NCBI GenBank assembly: GCA_934254825.1
Contig: CAKQMB010000010.1
Span: 31,652 to 95,651 of the forward strand
Direction of reading: 5' to 3'
From: an uncultured Clostridia bacterium
GTDB lineage: Bacteria > Bacillota > Clostridia > Christensenellales > Borkfalkiaceae
DNA: 64,000 bases
A program made the position numbers and the translations under genes. Under the pieces are notes generated by a model. It was not told the origin of the DNA and ran no database searches. It saw only the letters and a program-made list of their open reading frames with translations. This document shows, in pieces, positions 33,785-43,366 of this stretch (the first letter of the stretch is position 1; each line of letters starts with the position of its first letter).

Positions 33785-34437
33785 CAGCGGGCGATTAACC
33801 CTTTTCTTTGCAAATATTCTTTTATCTTTTCGGCGATAAACAAATGACCTTTGTCGTTCGGATGAAGTCCGTCTATCGTAAATTCGTCGCCGCCGTTTGT
33901 TGCGGGTTTCGGTAATCCGTCCGAATATAAATCGATATAATCTATTCCGTTTTTTTCTGAAACCGATTTTATTATATCGACGTAACCTTTAAGATCGAGA
34001 GTCGGCTCGGTTTTACACCCGTCGCCGTATATGTTCTCGTCGTTAAATCTCCTTGCGGGCAGAATAAAACAAACCTTTTCTTTGCCGTATATTTTATCGA
34101 GCTTTTCGATAAGATTGTTAAGTCCGCCGTAAAACGTGTAAGGGTCGGTATCGGAAGGATTGCCGATTTTCGCGTCGCCGTGACCGTAATCGTTGGTTCC
34201 GCCGAAAACGAAAACCATATCCGCGTCCTTGCTCATAACCTCGGATCTCATCTGAAAATCGTAATCGAACGTTCTGTATACGGTAGGCGTTTTCTGCCTT
34301 GCGATCCTCGTTCCCGAAACGCCGAAATTCTCGGTTGTAACTCCGCAAATTTCCGCAACTTTGTTAACGTATCTGTTTTCTTCCGAGGACGCTCCCACGC
34401 CCTCGGTTATGCTGTCGCCTAAAAAAATTATTTTCAT
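33784..34437 (-). CDS. SGNH/GDSL-family hydrolase
   Basis: A 217-residue hydrolase: block I IIFLGDSITEGVGA (Ser at about residue 8), block II VSGTR glycine, block III GGTNDYG and block V DGLHPNDKGH with the catalytic Asp and His. No signal peptide is visible, so it is probably cytoplasmic. Relatives deacylate carbohydrates or lipids; the substrate cannot be told. No good ribosome site precedes the ATG. It lies downstream of the large lipoprotein gene on the same strand. Confidence 0.9.
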   Translation of the reverse strand: MKIIFLGDSITEGVGASSEENRYVNKVAEICGVTTENFGVSGTRIARQKTPTVYRTFDYDFQMRSEVMSKDADMVFVFGGTNDYGHGDAKIGNPSDTDPYTFYGGLNNLIEKLDKIYGKEKVCFILPARRFNDENIYGDGCKTEPTLDLKGYVDIIKSVSEKNGIDYIDLYSDGLPKPATNGGDEFTIDGLHPNDKGHLFIAEKIKEYLQRKGLIAR

Positions 34438-34451
34438 ATGTTTTATGCGGC

Positions 34452-34485
34452 GCGGTCGGCGCGGAACTTGTTCCGCGCCGACCGC
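34452..34485. repeat. Perfect 16-bp GC-rich inverted repeat
   Basis: GCGGTCGGCGCGGAAC and GTTCCGCGCCGACCGC pair around a 2-nt loop, between the lipoprotein gene and the SGNH gene. The T-rich run lies on the + side only, so for the minus-strand genes it is more likely a processing or pause hairpin than a full terminator. Confidence 0.7.
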
Positions 34486-34511
34486 TTACGTTTTTGTTTT
34501 TTGTCCGATTT

Positions 34512-37500
34512 TTATCCGATGACCGTCACCGAGCTTTCGGAGAAAGAAATCAATATCGGGCTTTCCTGAATGCTGTTTGAATAAAATCCGACTTTAAGCG
34601 TATAAGTCTTTCCTGCTTCGAAACGATAAATTATCGAAAAGTTATACAAATCGCCTCCGTCGTCGTCATCCACGAGCAGCTCGCCGTTTTCGTCGTAAAG
34701 CGAGGCTACGGTATCCGATTTTACAAGGCTGACAATTTCCAACGTCATGCTTTCGGTGACCGTTATCGTGATTTCGGCAAATTTACCGTCACCTGCCGTC
34801 ACAACATAAAAGCATTCGCCCGATACGACGCCTTCCGTTAAAGGCGGCAACTTGAATTCTCTGTAAACTTTGACGGTTTGCGTACCTTTTACGACTATGA
34901 CGCACAACGAGAGATAATAATCGTCGGCATTTAATCCGAGTTCTTTGATCTTTGCGTTTTTAAGTGCGTCCGCTGTCGCTCTGTCGATACTTATCGTTCT
35001 GTTTTCGGTATCGACGACAAACTTTTCGGTTTCGAAAGCAAGCGTAACCTCGTTTCTCGCTTCGCTCTTTCCGTATTTCTCTCTGAGAACGAGCGAAAGA
35101 GTGAAACTGTCTTTTTGCAAACCGTTGTACGCCGCGACGTAATTTTCGCCGTCTTCATAGTCGGTTATATCTTCGATCACAATGTTTTCGGGAGATAAGC
35201 TGTCGATATCTTCAAGCGCGCCGCACTTGTGGCAAATAAGATTGCCCGTTTCGTCCCGCGTTAAGAATTCGTGTCCTTCGGCTTCGACGACGCGTGCGTT
35301 TCCGACCGTCTTTTTGCACATAAGACATTCGTCGGCTTCGAGTCCGTCCGACGCGCAGGACGCTTCCTTTATCGTGCGGTTCTCTAAAACATGGTCCGTG
35401 CCGCTTTCCTCGTACGTCTTGCCGTTACTGTAAGTTATTTTAACGGTGTACTTGCAACCTGCCGCGAAATCGTAAGTATATTCTTTTTCGACCCACGTTC
35501 CGTCTTCGTTTGCGGTGTACTCGTATAAGGTATAGAAACGCTCAAAGCCATCCTTTGTCGCGATTACCACTTCCGATATAACTCCGTTCTTGTCGTGAAC
35601 GATTTTCGCGCTCATGTCCAAGCCTTCGGGAAGCTCGCCGTCGTAAGGCGTCGTCGTTTCCTTTTCGTAGTTGACGATTTCTTCTCCGTCGGCGGTAATC
35701 GTGATTTCCGAATAACCTTCGCTGTATATGCTTTCGCCCGAAATGCGAATCAATTTTTTCTCGACTCTCTTCGCCTTTCCGTCGTTAAGCTTGTTGACGA
35801 TAACGATCGTTTTTTCGTCGTGGTAAACATCGTCTTTATCCGTATATCTGTTTCCGCTTTCCGTAACGGAGCTTCCGCAATCCTTGCAGACGGATTCCTT
35901 AGAATAAGAGTCGTTATCCGCTTTTTCGGTTGTAACGTAATCGTGATATGTATGCGTTTCGAAAACGTATGACTTGATTACGCCGCCGACTTCTCCGTTT
36001 TCGTATCTGATAACAGCGGTGAGTTCGGCTGTGCAATTCTCGACTTTGATCCATTTAACGTCGTAATAAAGCACGAAGTCGCAGTCTAAACATGTGTATT
36101 TGAACGAATTGTTAAGCGTTTCATGTCTGTCTCCGTAATAACCGGGGTCGAAATATCCGTCGATCTGCTCCTGACCTTCCGTCAATCCGTCATCGCAAGG
36201 AATCAGACTGACGCGCTGATGTCCTTTCGTTTCGACTCTGATCTGTTTTCCGCAGACGCATTTGCTTACAAACGCCTTAAATTTGCAGTCTTCGCCCTGT
36301 TCGGGAATTTCGAGTTCTTCGACATCGGAGTCCTCATAGAAATGTTTCGAACCGTAAACAAACGTTTTATCCAGGACTTCGCCGCATTCCGAGCAAGTCG
36401 TCGTGACGATCACGCCGTCCGTGCAGTAACCGCCTTCAACGGCAAGTTCGTAGCTTTGTTCGAACGTTCCGACGTGCGAAAGCGTAATGCTGAACTTATA
36501 ATCGCATACGGAACATTTCCGGGTAAGTTTTCCGCCGCAGACATTATCGCTCTCTTCCTCTACTATTTCGAGATCATGATAATCGGGCTGTACCGCCGTC
36601 AATTCTTTCGTCTCGGTATTGTAATAAAAATATGCCGTTCTGATGCCGGACTCTCCGTCATTGTCCGTTATTTTGTAATATAAGCGGAAACACAACCAGT
36701 TACCGCAATAACCGTAATCGTCCAGAGTGTAATAACCTTTGATAAAGTTGAATTGCACGTTCTCGACGTCGGAACCGGCTTCTTTTACGTTCAATGCGGT
36801 TATAACTCCGTTTTCGTCGGCGACGAATTCAAGCGTGGCGGACCCGTAGAAATCCGTTTCGACTTTCGTGTTCGGCTTAACAATCGTGTAACCGTCGATT
36901 TCGGCAACCAACGCCTCGTATTTCGATATATCGCCGAGTTCGCCCGGTTTAACGTCGATTTTCGCACCGATAACGTTGGTGACGTATTCATAATAATTGT
37001 TTGCGGAATCCGTGCGTTCGCTTACGGGGAATTCCGCAAGATTAACGGTGAAAGAAATTATGTTTCCTTTCAAGTCTGTGTTAAAGCCGAATGCGTCCGT
37101 TCCGAGAATTTCCGCCGCGTAGTCTGCCGTATCTTCGAGATTAAAGCGTACCGACGCAACTATTTCCTCTATCGTTGCGTCCTTCGGCGGGTTGATAACG
37201 AGCCACACATATACTTCGACTATGTTTTTGGTTTTAAATCTGTTCAAAATTTCGGTAACGATACCCGCAACGTCGGCTTCGCCGATATCGGCAGCCTCTG
37301 CGATTATCTGTTTAAGTTTCAATCCGTCGAACTGCTCCAACGCGGAATTCAAAGCGTTTGAAAAATAATTCTCTTCTCCCGTGACCTTGAAATAAACGTT
37401 ATCGAGAGTATCGATAAGCGCTTCGTAATCGAAGCCCATAGTTTTAAGGTCGGCAAGGATCGCGTCGAGAGGCTTGTTAAGCGAAGACAATACGAACGCC

Positions 37501-38558
37501 GAGAATTTTTCGGAAGCTTTTTCGCCGAAAACATCGTCGATGATTTCGTTTACGGTGTTGTCGAAAAGATAATTTATCGTCTTTTTGACGCAAGCGGGAT
37601 CAAAACGGAATTCGTAACCGTTTTTAACCGATTTTTTCGTGAAAGCGTTCTCTATAAAAAACTTCTGCAAACCGTATACAGAACCGGCAAATCCGCCGAT
37701 TTCGGCTCTTATCTCTTCGATATTCGCGCCGATCGAACTAAGCGCGTCGTAAATAGTCGCAAACGAATTGGTCTCGCCGTCTTCGGTTTCGAGCAAAAGC
37801 ATTTCGAGGGGCATCTTTTCGCGAGAGACGGTAAACTCGCTTTGCCAGCCGCTTTCGCTTACGTCGTCCAAACGAGCATAACGATCCTCGGAGATAAGTT
37901 TTGTATAAAGCGTGTCGTTCTTTATAACCGCCGCGAAATCGTATTTATTATCGACTAAAAGGGTATTGCCCGTACTCAAAAGCGTCGCTTTACCGCTTAT
38001 CGCTCCGACTAATTTTCCGTTTTCGTCGAAAGAAAGCACGGCTTTTTCGATGTCTATTTCTATGGCGTCGTCGGTTTTTTCATAAGAAACGATAAGATTT
38101 TCTTCATTTTCGCCGTCGCGGACTTCGCTTCTTATGTATGCTTTTCCTTCAAGCTCCTTAACCTCGAATGTAAATCCGTTCGCTTCCGCAACGGAAATGA
38201 GCATATTCGCGTAAAATTCCTCTTCGGTTATCGCGTCGTCGGTTCCGCTTTCGGACTCTTCGGGAGTCTGTTTTTCGTGGCAGTAAACGCACTCGCCGTT
38301 GCGGAACGTATGCCCGTTTGCGGGAACGTAATCGTCGTTTTTGGTGCCCTTACATTTGGAACATCTGTAAGTCGTATACCCCTGCTCCGTACAGGTGGGT
38401 TCGACGACAATAACGACTTCGTAATTGTGTTTGCATTCTTTCTTTCCGCAAGAAGTGACGAAAAGACCCGCCGTCGCAACAACAAGCAACGACAACGCAA
38501 CGCACAAAGCCTTGTTTTTAAGCAATTTTGTTTTTAACCGAACAAAAAAAGCCTTCAT
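34512..38558 (-). CDS. Giant lipoprotein with repeated CxxC modules
   Basis: A 1348-residue protein with a type II signal peptide: basic N terminus, hydrophobic core and lipobox VTSC at about residue 37. At least nine short modules carry CxxC pairs, among them CSKCKG, CVYCHE, CSVCDY, CSECGE, CVCGK, CLDCDF, CKDCGS, CLMCKK and CHKCGA, often preceded by the EPTCTEQGYTTYRC type of repeat. These modules are frequent in surface proteins of uncultured Clostridia, with no proven function known to me. The middle part (about residues 110-620) has no recognisable domain, and the C-terminal 150 residues look like a beta-rich domain. GGAGG precedes the ATG. It is probably anchored outside the membrane. 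Confidence 0.8.
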   Translation of the reverse strand: MKAFFVRLKTKLLKNKALCVALSLLVVATAGLFVTSCGKKECKHNYEVVIVVEPTCTEQGYTTYRCSKCKGTKNDDYVPANGHTFRNGECVYCHEKQTPEESESGTDDAITEEEFYANMLISVAEANGFTFEVKELEGKAYIRSEVRDGENEENLIVSYEKTDDAIEIDIEKAVLSFDENGKLVGAISGKATLLSTGNTLLVDNKYDFAAVIKNDTLYTKLISEDRYARLDDVSESGWQSEFTVSREKMPLEMLLLETEDGETNSFATIYDALSSIGANIEEIRAEIGGFAGSVYGLQKFFIENAFTKKSVKNGYEFRFDPACVKKTINYLFDNTVNEIIDDVFGEKASEKFSAFVLSSLNKPLDAILADLKTMGFDYEALIDTLDNVYFKVTGEENYFSNALNSALEQFDGLKLKQIIAEAADIGEADVAGIVTEILNRFKTKNIVEVYVWLVINPPKDATIEEIVASVRFNLEDTADYAAEILGTDAFGFNTDLKGNIISFTVNLAEFPVSERTDSANNYYEYVTNVIGAKIDVKPGELGDISKYEALVAEIDGYTIVKPNTKVETDFYGSATLEFVADENGVITALNVKEAGSDVENVQFNFIKGYYTLDDYGYCGNWLCFRLYYKITDNDGESGIRTAYFYYNTETKELTAVQPDYHDLEIVEEESDNVCGGKLTRKCSVCDYKFSITLSHVGTFEQSYELAVEGGYCTDGVIVTTTCSECGEVLDKTFVYGSKHFYEDSDVEELEIPEQGEDCKFKAFVSKCVCGKQIRVETKGHQRVSLIPCDDGLTEGQEQIDGYFDPGYYGDRHETLNNSFKYTCLDCDFVLYYDVKWIKVENCTAELTAVIRYENGEVGGVIKSYVFETHTYHDYVTTEKADNDSYSKESVCKDCGSSVTESGNRYTDKDDVYHDEKTIVIVNKLNDGKAKRVEKKLIRISGESIYSEGYSEITITADGEEIVNYEKETTTPYDGELPEGLDMSAKIVHDKNGVISEVVIATKDGFERFYTLYEYTANEDGTWVEKEYTYDFAAGCKYTVKITYSNGKTYEESGTDHVLENRTIKEASCASDGLEADECLMCKKTVGNARVVEAEGHEFLTRDETGNLICHKCGALEDIDSLSPENIVIEDITDYEDGENYVAAYNGLQKDSFTLSLVLREKYGKSEARNEVTLAFETEKFVVDTENRTISIDRATADALKNAKIKELGLNADDYYLSLCVIVVKGTQTVKVYREFKLPPLTEGVVSGECFYVVTAGDGKFAEITITVTESMTLEIVSLVKSDTVASLYDENGELLVDDDDGGDLYNFSIIYRFEAGKTYTLKVGFYSNSIQESPILISFSESSVTVIG

Positions 38559-38640
38559 CTTAAACCTCCGTTTTCAATATATGATTTAACAGCGAATTTT
38601 CGCAGATAAAATCAATTTTTCTCCGCCAACGCAGGCAAAT

Positions 38641-38716
38641 AAAAAAATCGCCCGATTGACCGCTTGTTAATTTTATCATATCGATAATAAAAAATCAAGC
38701 ATTCGGACGATTTTTC
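38641..38716 (-). terminator. Likely terminator of the HD-RyR-SLOG gene
   Basis: On the minus strand AAAAATCG-CCGA and TCGG-CGATTTTTTT are complementary arms around a roughly 45-nt loop, ending in a T run. They lie in the 277-bp gap between this gene and the giant lipoprotein; nothing else is recognised in the gap. Confidence 0.5.
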
Positions 38717-38835
38717 TTTATTCGGAAAATTACTTCCCGATAAACACATTCTTGACGGGAAAAACGTAATAAATTTCCGGACAACCATTATTCGATTATT
38801 ATTCGGACCGCATTTTATCCGAAACGATTTATTAT

Positions 38836-41085
38836 TTATCTGAAACAATCTATTATGAAAATGTCGGTTTCGTCTTTCAGGCCGCGGTCGCGGGCAAGCT
38901 TTATCGTGTGATACGTTCCGCCGCGATTTATCGGATTGTCGTCTTTATCCGCGAGCGGCAGCGCTCTTCCGTCCCATAATGCGATCAGTTTGTCGCATTT
39001 GTCGACAAGATACTTGCTTGCTTCGAAATATTTGTATCTCTCGTCGGGAATAACTTTGCATACGACCGTCTGCGCGAGAAGCGTTCTCATTTTCATTTCG
39101 TCGTCGGCGGTAAAAACGATACCGTTTTCTTCGGCGTCGTTTTTCACGTCGGCGATATACTCTTCATACGGAAGAGGAATTACAGCTTTTGTCGTAAGAC
39201 CCAATTCGCAGGCGCATTCCGCTATCAGCCAATCGGAACCCATCGCGTAACAAGTCATGACTATGACGTTGTAATCGTCCGAATATTTTTTCAGAACGTT
39301 TTTTATCTGCTGTTTAAGAGTTTCTCTGTCGTCGTTAAAATATCTGTGACCCGTACCGGCGATCACAAGGTCCGGTTTTCTTCCCGAACGATATCTGTAA
39401 ATTTTTATTCCGTTTCCGACTCTGTCGAGAAGCGGTATGATGTTGTTCACCATCAAGCGATCCTTACTCTGTTCCTGAGGCGTAAGAATTTCGTAAGGAA
39501 CGATATCTTTGTGGATCTTTTTCGCGTTTCGTTCCGCTGTCGAATGATAATCCGTACCGTATTTCCAACCCGCGGCAAGTTTTTCCTTTACCCAACGTGC
39601 ATGCTCCTCGCGGCATAAAAACCCGAGGTTGTCGGAATGGGGCGCCCCCGCAATACTCTCGTTGAAATCTTTTACGATCGGATAATCCAACTCCTTACTG
39701 CTGTAAAAACAGTTTATAAGCTCCAATTTATAGGCGTACGATTTTGCCTGATTGATATTCGAAATCTTAAATTCGAGCGGCAGAGACGCAAAATCCGACT
39801 CGATATGCTCGATATTGTTCCTTTCGCAATGTTCGTCGTAACTCGCGTGGATCACCTTTGCGAAATCGCACAGGTTTATAAAACTGTCGTCGGAAGCAAA
39901 CGCGCTTATCTTTCTGTTTTTCGCCTTTATATCGCAGAAAACTTTGAGCGTAAGATCGGACTCGATAAACTTTTCGATATCGCTTACGAACTTGCCGGAT
40001 CTCATTTTTTCGTAATTTTCGTTTCCGTCTTCGAAAACGTAATTCGCTTTTATCCGATTATCGGAAATATCGAATTCCGCGTCCCACGCGATCGGTTTAC
40101 GCTTGCTGTTCTTTCCGTAAGCCTTTCTGTCCCACGACTGCAATTCGTCGCATAAAATAAGCAGGTACGAAAGCGGATGCTCGTTTATCGCTATTCTGTG
40201 CGCGTTTTCTATATCGTATTTATTCAGGCTGTTATGAAGCAATATCGCCGTGATAACGTCAAGATGATTTGCGGTAAATTTAAACTCGGGATTTTCGAAC
40301 AACTTCTTCAACAGAATTACCGCGCTGAAATAGCCGTGATCCATAAAGTAAGGCTGATCTTCGACCCTTCTTTTCAATGTTTTTACAAGCGCGTCGTAAT
40401 CGTACCCGTCTCTTTTTTTAACCCCGTAGGCAAGCAATTCGTTTATGGAAGAAAAAACGATATCGGAACCGATTTGTTTCGATATTTTCTTCCCCGCGTC
40501 GGGATCTATTTTTAAAAACGCGTCCATATTTTTGAAGGAAACATACGGCAAAGTCGCCCTTATTTCCTTTTCTCCCGATTTTGCGTCGCCGTCGTCCTTT
40601 TCGATCCACAATTCTTCAAGATAGTTTTTGAGTTGTTCGTGCGCGAGCTGGAAAGGATATCCTATATCGTGGAAAAGCGCGGTAAGCCCCCATAAATACA
40701 GGAAATTATAATAATCGTCCTCTTTCAACCCGTAAAAATCGTTGAACGTTTTGCGATACGCTCCGTCAAAAGCGTAAACGGCAAGTCCGAGCGAAAAAAC
40801 ATAGACGGAATGAGAATAATGGTCTCTGTGTTTTGATAAAAGTTCCCCCGAATGGAATTCGTGATCGGACAACATTTCTATCAATTTCCGAATATTGTCA
40901 TAACCCTTTCCGAACAGTCTGAAAATTTCGCTGTAACAGAAAAACACGGTAAAAGCGTCGTCCTTTTTGCCGCTGCTTAAAAAATCCGCTACGGAATTTC
41001 TGAAACACAGCATATCGTTGTTCTCTTCGCCTGCGTTACCGAGCTTATCGAAAAAACGCGCGGTAAGAATTTTTAAATCCTCCAT
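38836..41085 (-). CDS. HD phosphohydrolase-like / RyR domain / SLOG-like domain fusion protein
   Basis: A 749-residue protein with three readable parts. Residues about 75-320 form an HD-type region: HRDHYSHSVYVF (His89, His92), ALFHDIGYPFQ (His139-Asp140), ILLHNSL (His284) and LLILCDELQSWDR (Asp313). Residues about 489-556 match the RyR domain: EEHARWVKEKLAAGWKYG, then KKIHKDIVPYEILTPQEQ. Residues about 569-749 form a SLOG/TIR-like Rossmannoid domain: LVIAGTGHRYF, MGSDWLIAECACELGL, LIALWDG and RGGTYHTIKLAR. SLOG and RyR domains are known as nucleotide or ADP-ribose sensors in bacterial conflict systems; here an HD enzyme could be the effector. AAGGAG precedes the ATG. It lies 62 bp after the DtxR-like gene with no terminator between, so the two are probably co-transcribed. 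Function is inferred from domains only. Confidence 0.8.
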   Translation of the reverse strand: MEDLKILTARFFDKLGNAGEENNDMLCFRNSVADFLSSGKKDDAFTVFFCYSEIFRLFGKGYDNIRKLIEMLSDHEFHSGELLSKHRDHYSHSVYVFSLGLAVYAFDGAYRKTFNDFYGLKEDDYYNFLYLWGLTALFHDIGYPFQLAHEQLKNYLEELWIEKDDGDAKSGEKEIRATLPYVSFKNMDAFLKIDPDAGKKISKQIGSDIVFSSINELLAYGVKKRDGYDYDALVKTLKRRVEDQPYFMDHGYFSAVILLKKLFENPEFKFTANHLDVITAILLHNSLNKYDIENAHRIAINEHPLSYLLILCDELQSWDRKAYGKNSKRKPIAWDAEFDISDNRIKANYVFEDGNENYEKMRSGKFVSDIEKFIESDLTLKVFCDIKAKNRKISAFASDDSFINLCDFAKVIHASYDEHCERNNIEHIESDFASLPLEFKISNINQAKSYAYKLELINCFYSSKELDYPIVKDFNESIAGAPHSDNLGFLCREEHARWVKEKLAAGWKYGTDYHSTAERNAKKIHKDIVPYEILTPQEQSKDRLMVNNIIPLLDRVGNGIKIYRYRSGRKPDLVIAGTGHRYFNDDRETLKQQIKNVLKKYSDDYNVIVMTCYAMGSDWLIAECACELGLTTKAVIPLPYEEYIADVKNDAEENGIVFTADDEMKMRTLLAQTVVCKVIPDERYKYFEASKYLVDKCDKLIALWDGRALPLADKDDNPINRGGTYHTIKLARDRGLKDETDIFIIDCFR

Positions 41086-41147
41086 AAAATCTCCTTTGTT
41101 TCGTTTATTTTATCGTCCGTCCGCGAAAATCCTTTTAAGAATTTATT

Positions 41148-41510
41148 TTACACGTTGAAATGTTTTTTTATCGCGAGGAAAGCTTCTTCCGTGATAACGT
41201 GTTCCACGCGGCAGGCGTTTTCCTCCGCCGCGCTTTGGTCAAGACCCATTTTCACGAGCGCTTCCGTAAGCGATTTATGTCTTGCGAAAATATTTTCGGC
41301 TTTTTCCCTGCCTGCGTCGGTAAGTTCGATGATCCCGTCCGGGCGAACGACGATAAATCCGTCCTTTTTCATAATTCCGACGGCGCGCGAAACGCTCGGT
41401 TTGCTGTAACCGAGTTCTTCCGCTATCTCTATCGAACGCACGCTCCCTTTTCTTTTCTGAATTTTAAGGATCGTTTCGAGATACATTTCCTGCGATTCGT
41501 TATCTACCAT
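41148..41510 (-). CDS. DtxR/MntR-family metal-dependent repressor
   Basis: A 120-residue regulator. The N-terminal winged helix (MYLETILKIQ, IEIAEELGYSKPSVSRAVGI, then GFIVV and IELTDAG) and the metal-binding dimerisation helices (ARHKSLTEALVKMGL, NACRVEHVITEEAF) follow MntR, and there is no SH3-like third domain. The choice of iron or manganese cannot be made from sequence. It has its own promoter and lies after the ABC transporter operon. Palindromes at 45196 and 51019 are candidate operators. Confidence 0.88.
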   Translation of the reverse strand: MVDNESQEMYLETILKIQKRKGSVRSIEIAEELGYSKPSVSRAVGIMKKDGFIVVRPDGIIELTDAGREKAENIFARHKSLTEALVKMGLDQSAAEENACRVEHVITEEAFLAIKKHFNV

Positions 41511-41533
41511 ATTTCACCGTATTTTTTTTTATA

Positions 41534-41562
41534 ATTTTACCACAACGGACATAAAAACGCAA
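41534..41562 (-). promoter_or_regulatory. Promoter of the DtxR-like gene
   Basis: On the minus strand TTGCGT (41557-41562), 17-bp spacer and TAAAAT (41534-41539), 23 bp before the ATG. A weak hairpin (AAGCGAA/TTCGCTT, about 41562-41583) just upstream may end the ABC operon. Confidence 0.55.
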
Positions 41563-41626
41563 GCGAAAAGCCCGTTCGCTTATAACTTAAAAATAAACAA
41601 ACGAGCTTTTTCTCTTTAACCGAAAT

Positions 41627-43366
41627 TTATTTGATTTTCCATTTGCCGCTGTCCGATTGTAAATCGACCATATGAGCATATATGCCTTTTTTATCGTACA
41701 ATTCCGCGGGACTGCCCTGCTCGGCGACGACTCCGCCCGACAAAACGACGATTTTGTCCGCCCCCGCGACCGTTCTCATTCTGTGAGCGATCACGAGTAC
41801 GGTTTTGTTTTTGATAAGGCGAGAAAGAGCGGTCTGAATAAGCGTTTCGTTTTCCACGTCCAGGCTTGCCGTGGCTTCGTCGAGAAGGATTATCGGCGCG
41901 TCCTTTAAAAAGGCTCTCGCGATCGAAATTCTCTGACGTTCGCCGCCCGAAAGTTCCGAGCCGTTTTCGCCGATATTCGTGTTCCACTTATCGGGTAATT
42001 TTTCCGCAAACTCGTCCACGTTGGCGAGTTTTGCCGCCGCAAGCACTTCTTCGTCCGTCGCGTCCTTTTTGCCGAGACGGATATTTTCCATAACGGTATT
42101 GTCGAAAAGCGTTACGTCCTGAAAGACTATCGAATAAAGGCTCATCAGTTTTTCGGGATCGATTTCGGAAACGTTCATTCCGCCGACGGTGATTTTACCC
42201 GTCTGATTATCCCAGAACCTCGCCGCAAGTCTCGAAACGGTCGTTTTTCCGCCGCCCGAAGGTCCGACGAGCGCGGTCACTTCGCCCTGCTTTGCCGTGA
42301 ACGAAACATCTTTTAAAATCGTTTCGCCCGAGTTATAAGCAAATCCGACGTGATCGAAAGTTATGTCGCAACCGTTATTGTCGAGCGTTTCTCTGCCCGT
42401 CTGAACGGGGTAATCGAGAATTTCGTTCATACGCGCGACGTTTGTGCGCATTGCGATTATCGCCGCAAGATTTTGAAGCGCGGCTTGCATCGGATCGTAA
42501 AGCCTCGAAGCTACGAGCAGGAACATAAAGAACGTAAGAACAGTTATTTCGCCGTTCGTAAGCAAAATCGAACCGACCAAAGCGACGGAAGCGATACCGA
42601 GCTTTAAAACCATTCCCGCGCTCGTGACGAACAAAGCCGTCGTGAGTTCCGCTTTAATGCTGTTTTTCTCCACTCCTCTGATTTTGCGGGATAATCCGAC
42701 AAGATAATTTTTCTCGGCGTTGTTGGCTTTTAAATCGCGTACCGTTTCGATATATTCCTGAATACCGTCCGCGCAAGCCATTTTCGCCGCCATATTTTTG
42801 GCGAGAACCTTATCCTGTACTTTATAGCTCAAAAGCACTATAAGCACCGAAACGGGAATAACCCAGAGAGCGGCGAGAGCCATACGCCAATCGAACGCGA
42901 ACAAGCCAATCGAAATGAGAACGGTCGAAATAAGCGATCCGAAAAGCCCGGGGATAAAGTGCGAGCAAGTTTTTTCCAACACTTCGCAGTCCGCCATAAT
43001 CGTGCTTGTCAGATCCGCAAGATCTTTCTTTCCGAAAAACGACAAAGGCAATTTGCGAAGTCTTTCGGCAAGGCTCAGCCTTCGTTTGCCGCTTTCCTCG
43101 TAAGTCGTGAAATATGTGCCGTTATACTGAAACCATGTCGTTAAAAGTATCAGCGCGAAACACACGATAATCCCCACGACGTAAAACGTAACTCTTCCGC
43201 CGTGAACTCCGCCGTTTAACATATCCGAAACGAGATAATACAAAAGCGACACGGGAAGCATAAACGCGATATTCTGAAACGCGCAGGCTATTATTCCTTT
43301 TATTAGTCCTTTCGCGCCCTTTTCGGACGAAGCCGTCTTTTTTTGTATCGTTTTAACAAGCGACAT
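41627..43366 (-). CDS. ABC exporter-fold permease-ATPase, second half-transporter
   Basis: About 579 residues: a six-segment exporter-type membrane domain (residues about 25-320), then an ATPase domain with Walker A GPSGGGKTT, signature LSGGERQR and Walker B IILLDEATASLD. The start at 43366 follows GGAGGGC and overlaps the end of the first half-transporter by 14 bp, so the two form a heterodimer. DtxR-linked pairs of this fold include siderophore systems such as YbtPQ and IrtAB, but drug or peptide export is equally possible. Confidence 0.9.
   Translation of the reverse strand: MSLVKTIQKKTASSEKGAKGLIKGIIACAFQNIAFMLPVSLLYYLVSDMLNGGVHGGRVTFYVVGIIVCFALILLTTWFQYNGTYFTTYEESGKRRLSLAERLRKLPLSFFGKKDLADLTSTIMADCEVLEKTCSHFIPGLFGSLISTVLISIGLFAFDWRMALAALWVIPVSVLIVLLSYKVQDKVLAKNMAAKMACADGIQEYIETVRDLKANNAEKNYLVGLSRKIRGVEKNSIKAELTTALFVTSAGMVLKLGIASVALVGSILLTNGEITVLTFFMFLLVASRLYDPMQAALQNLAAIIAMRTNVARMNEILDYPVQTGRETLDNNGCDITFDHVGFAYNSGETILKDVSFTAKQGEVTALVGPSGGGKTTVSRLAARFWDNQTGKITVGGMNVSEIDPEKLMSLYSIVFQDVTLFDNTVMENIRLGKKDATDEEVLAAAKLANVDEFAEKLPDKWNTNIGENGSELSGGERQRISIARAFLKDAPIILLDEATASLDVENETLIQTALSRLIKNKTVLVIAHRMRTVAGADKIVVLSGGVVAEQGSPAELYDKKGIYAHMVDLQSDSGKWKIK

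Noticed and set aside
34452..34485. Intrinsic terminator of the giant lipoprotein gene
   Set aside because: A strong stem, but on the minus strand it is not followed by a T run; kept only as an inverted repeat.
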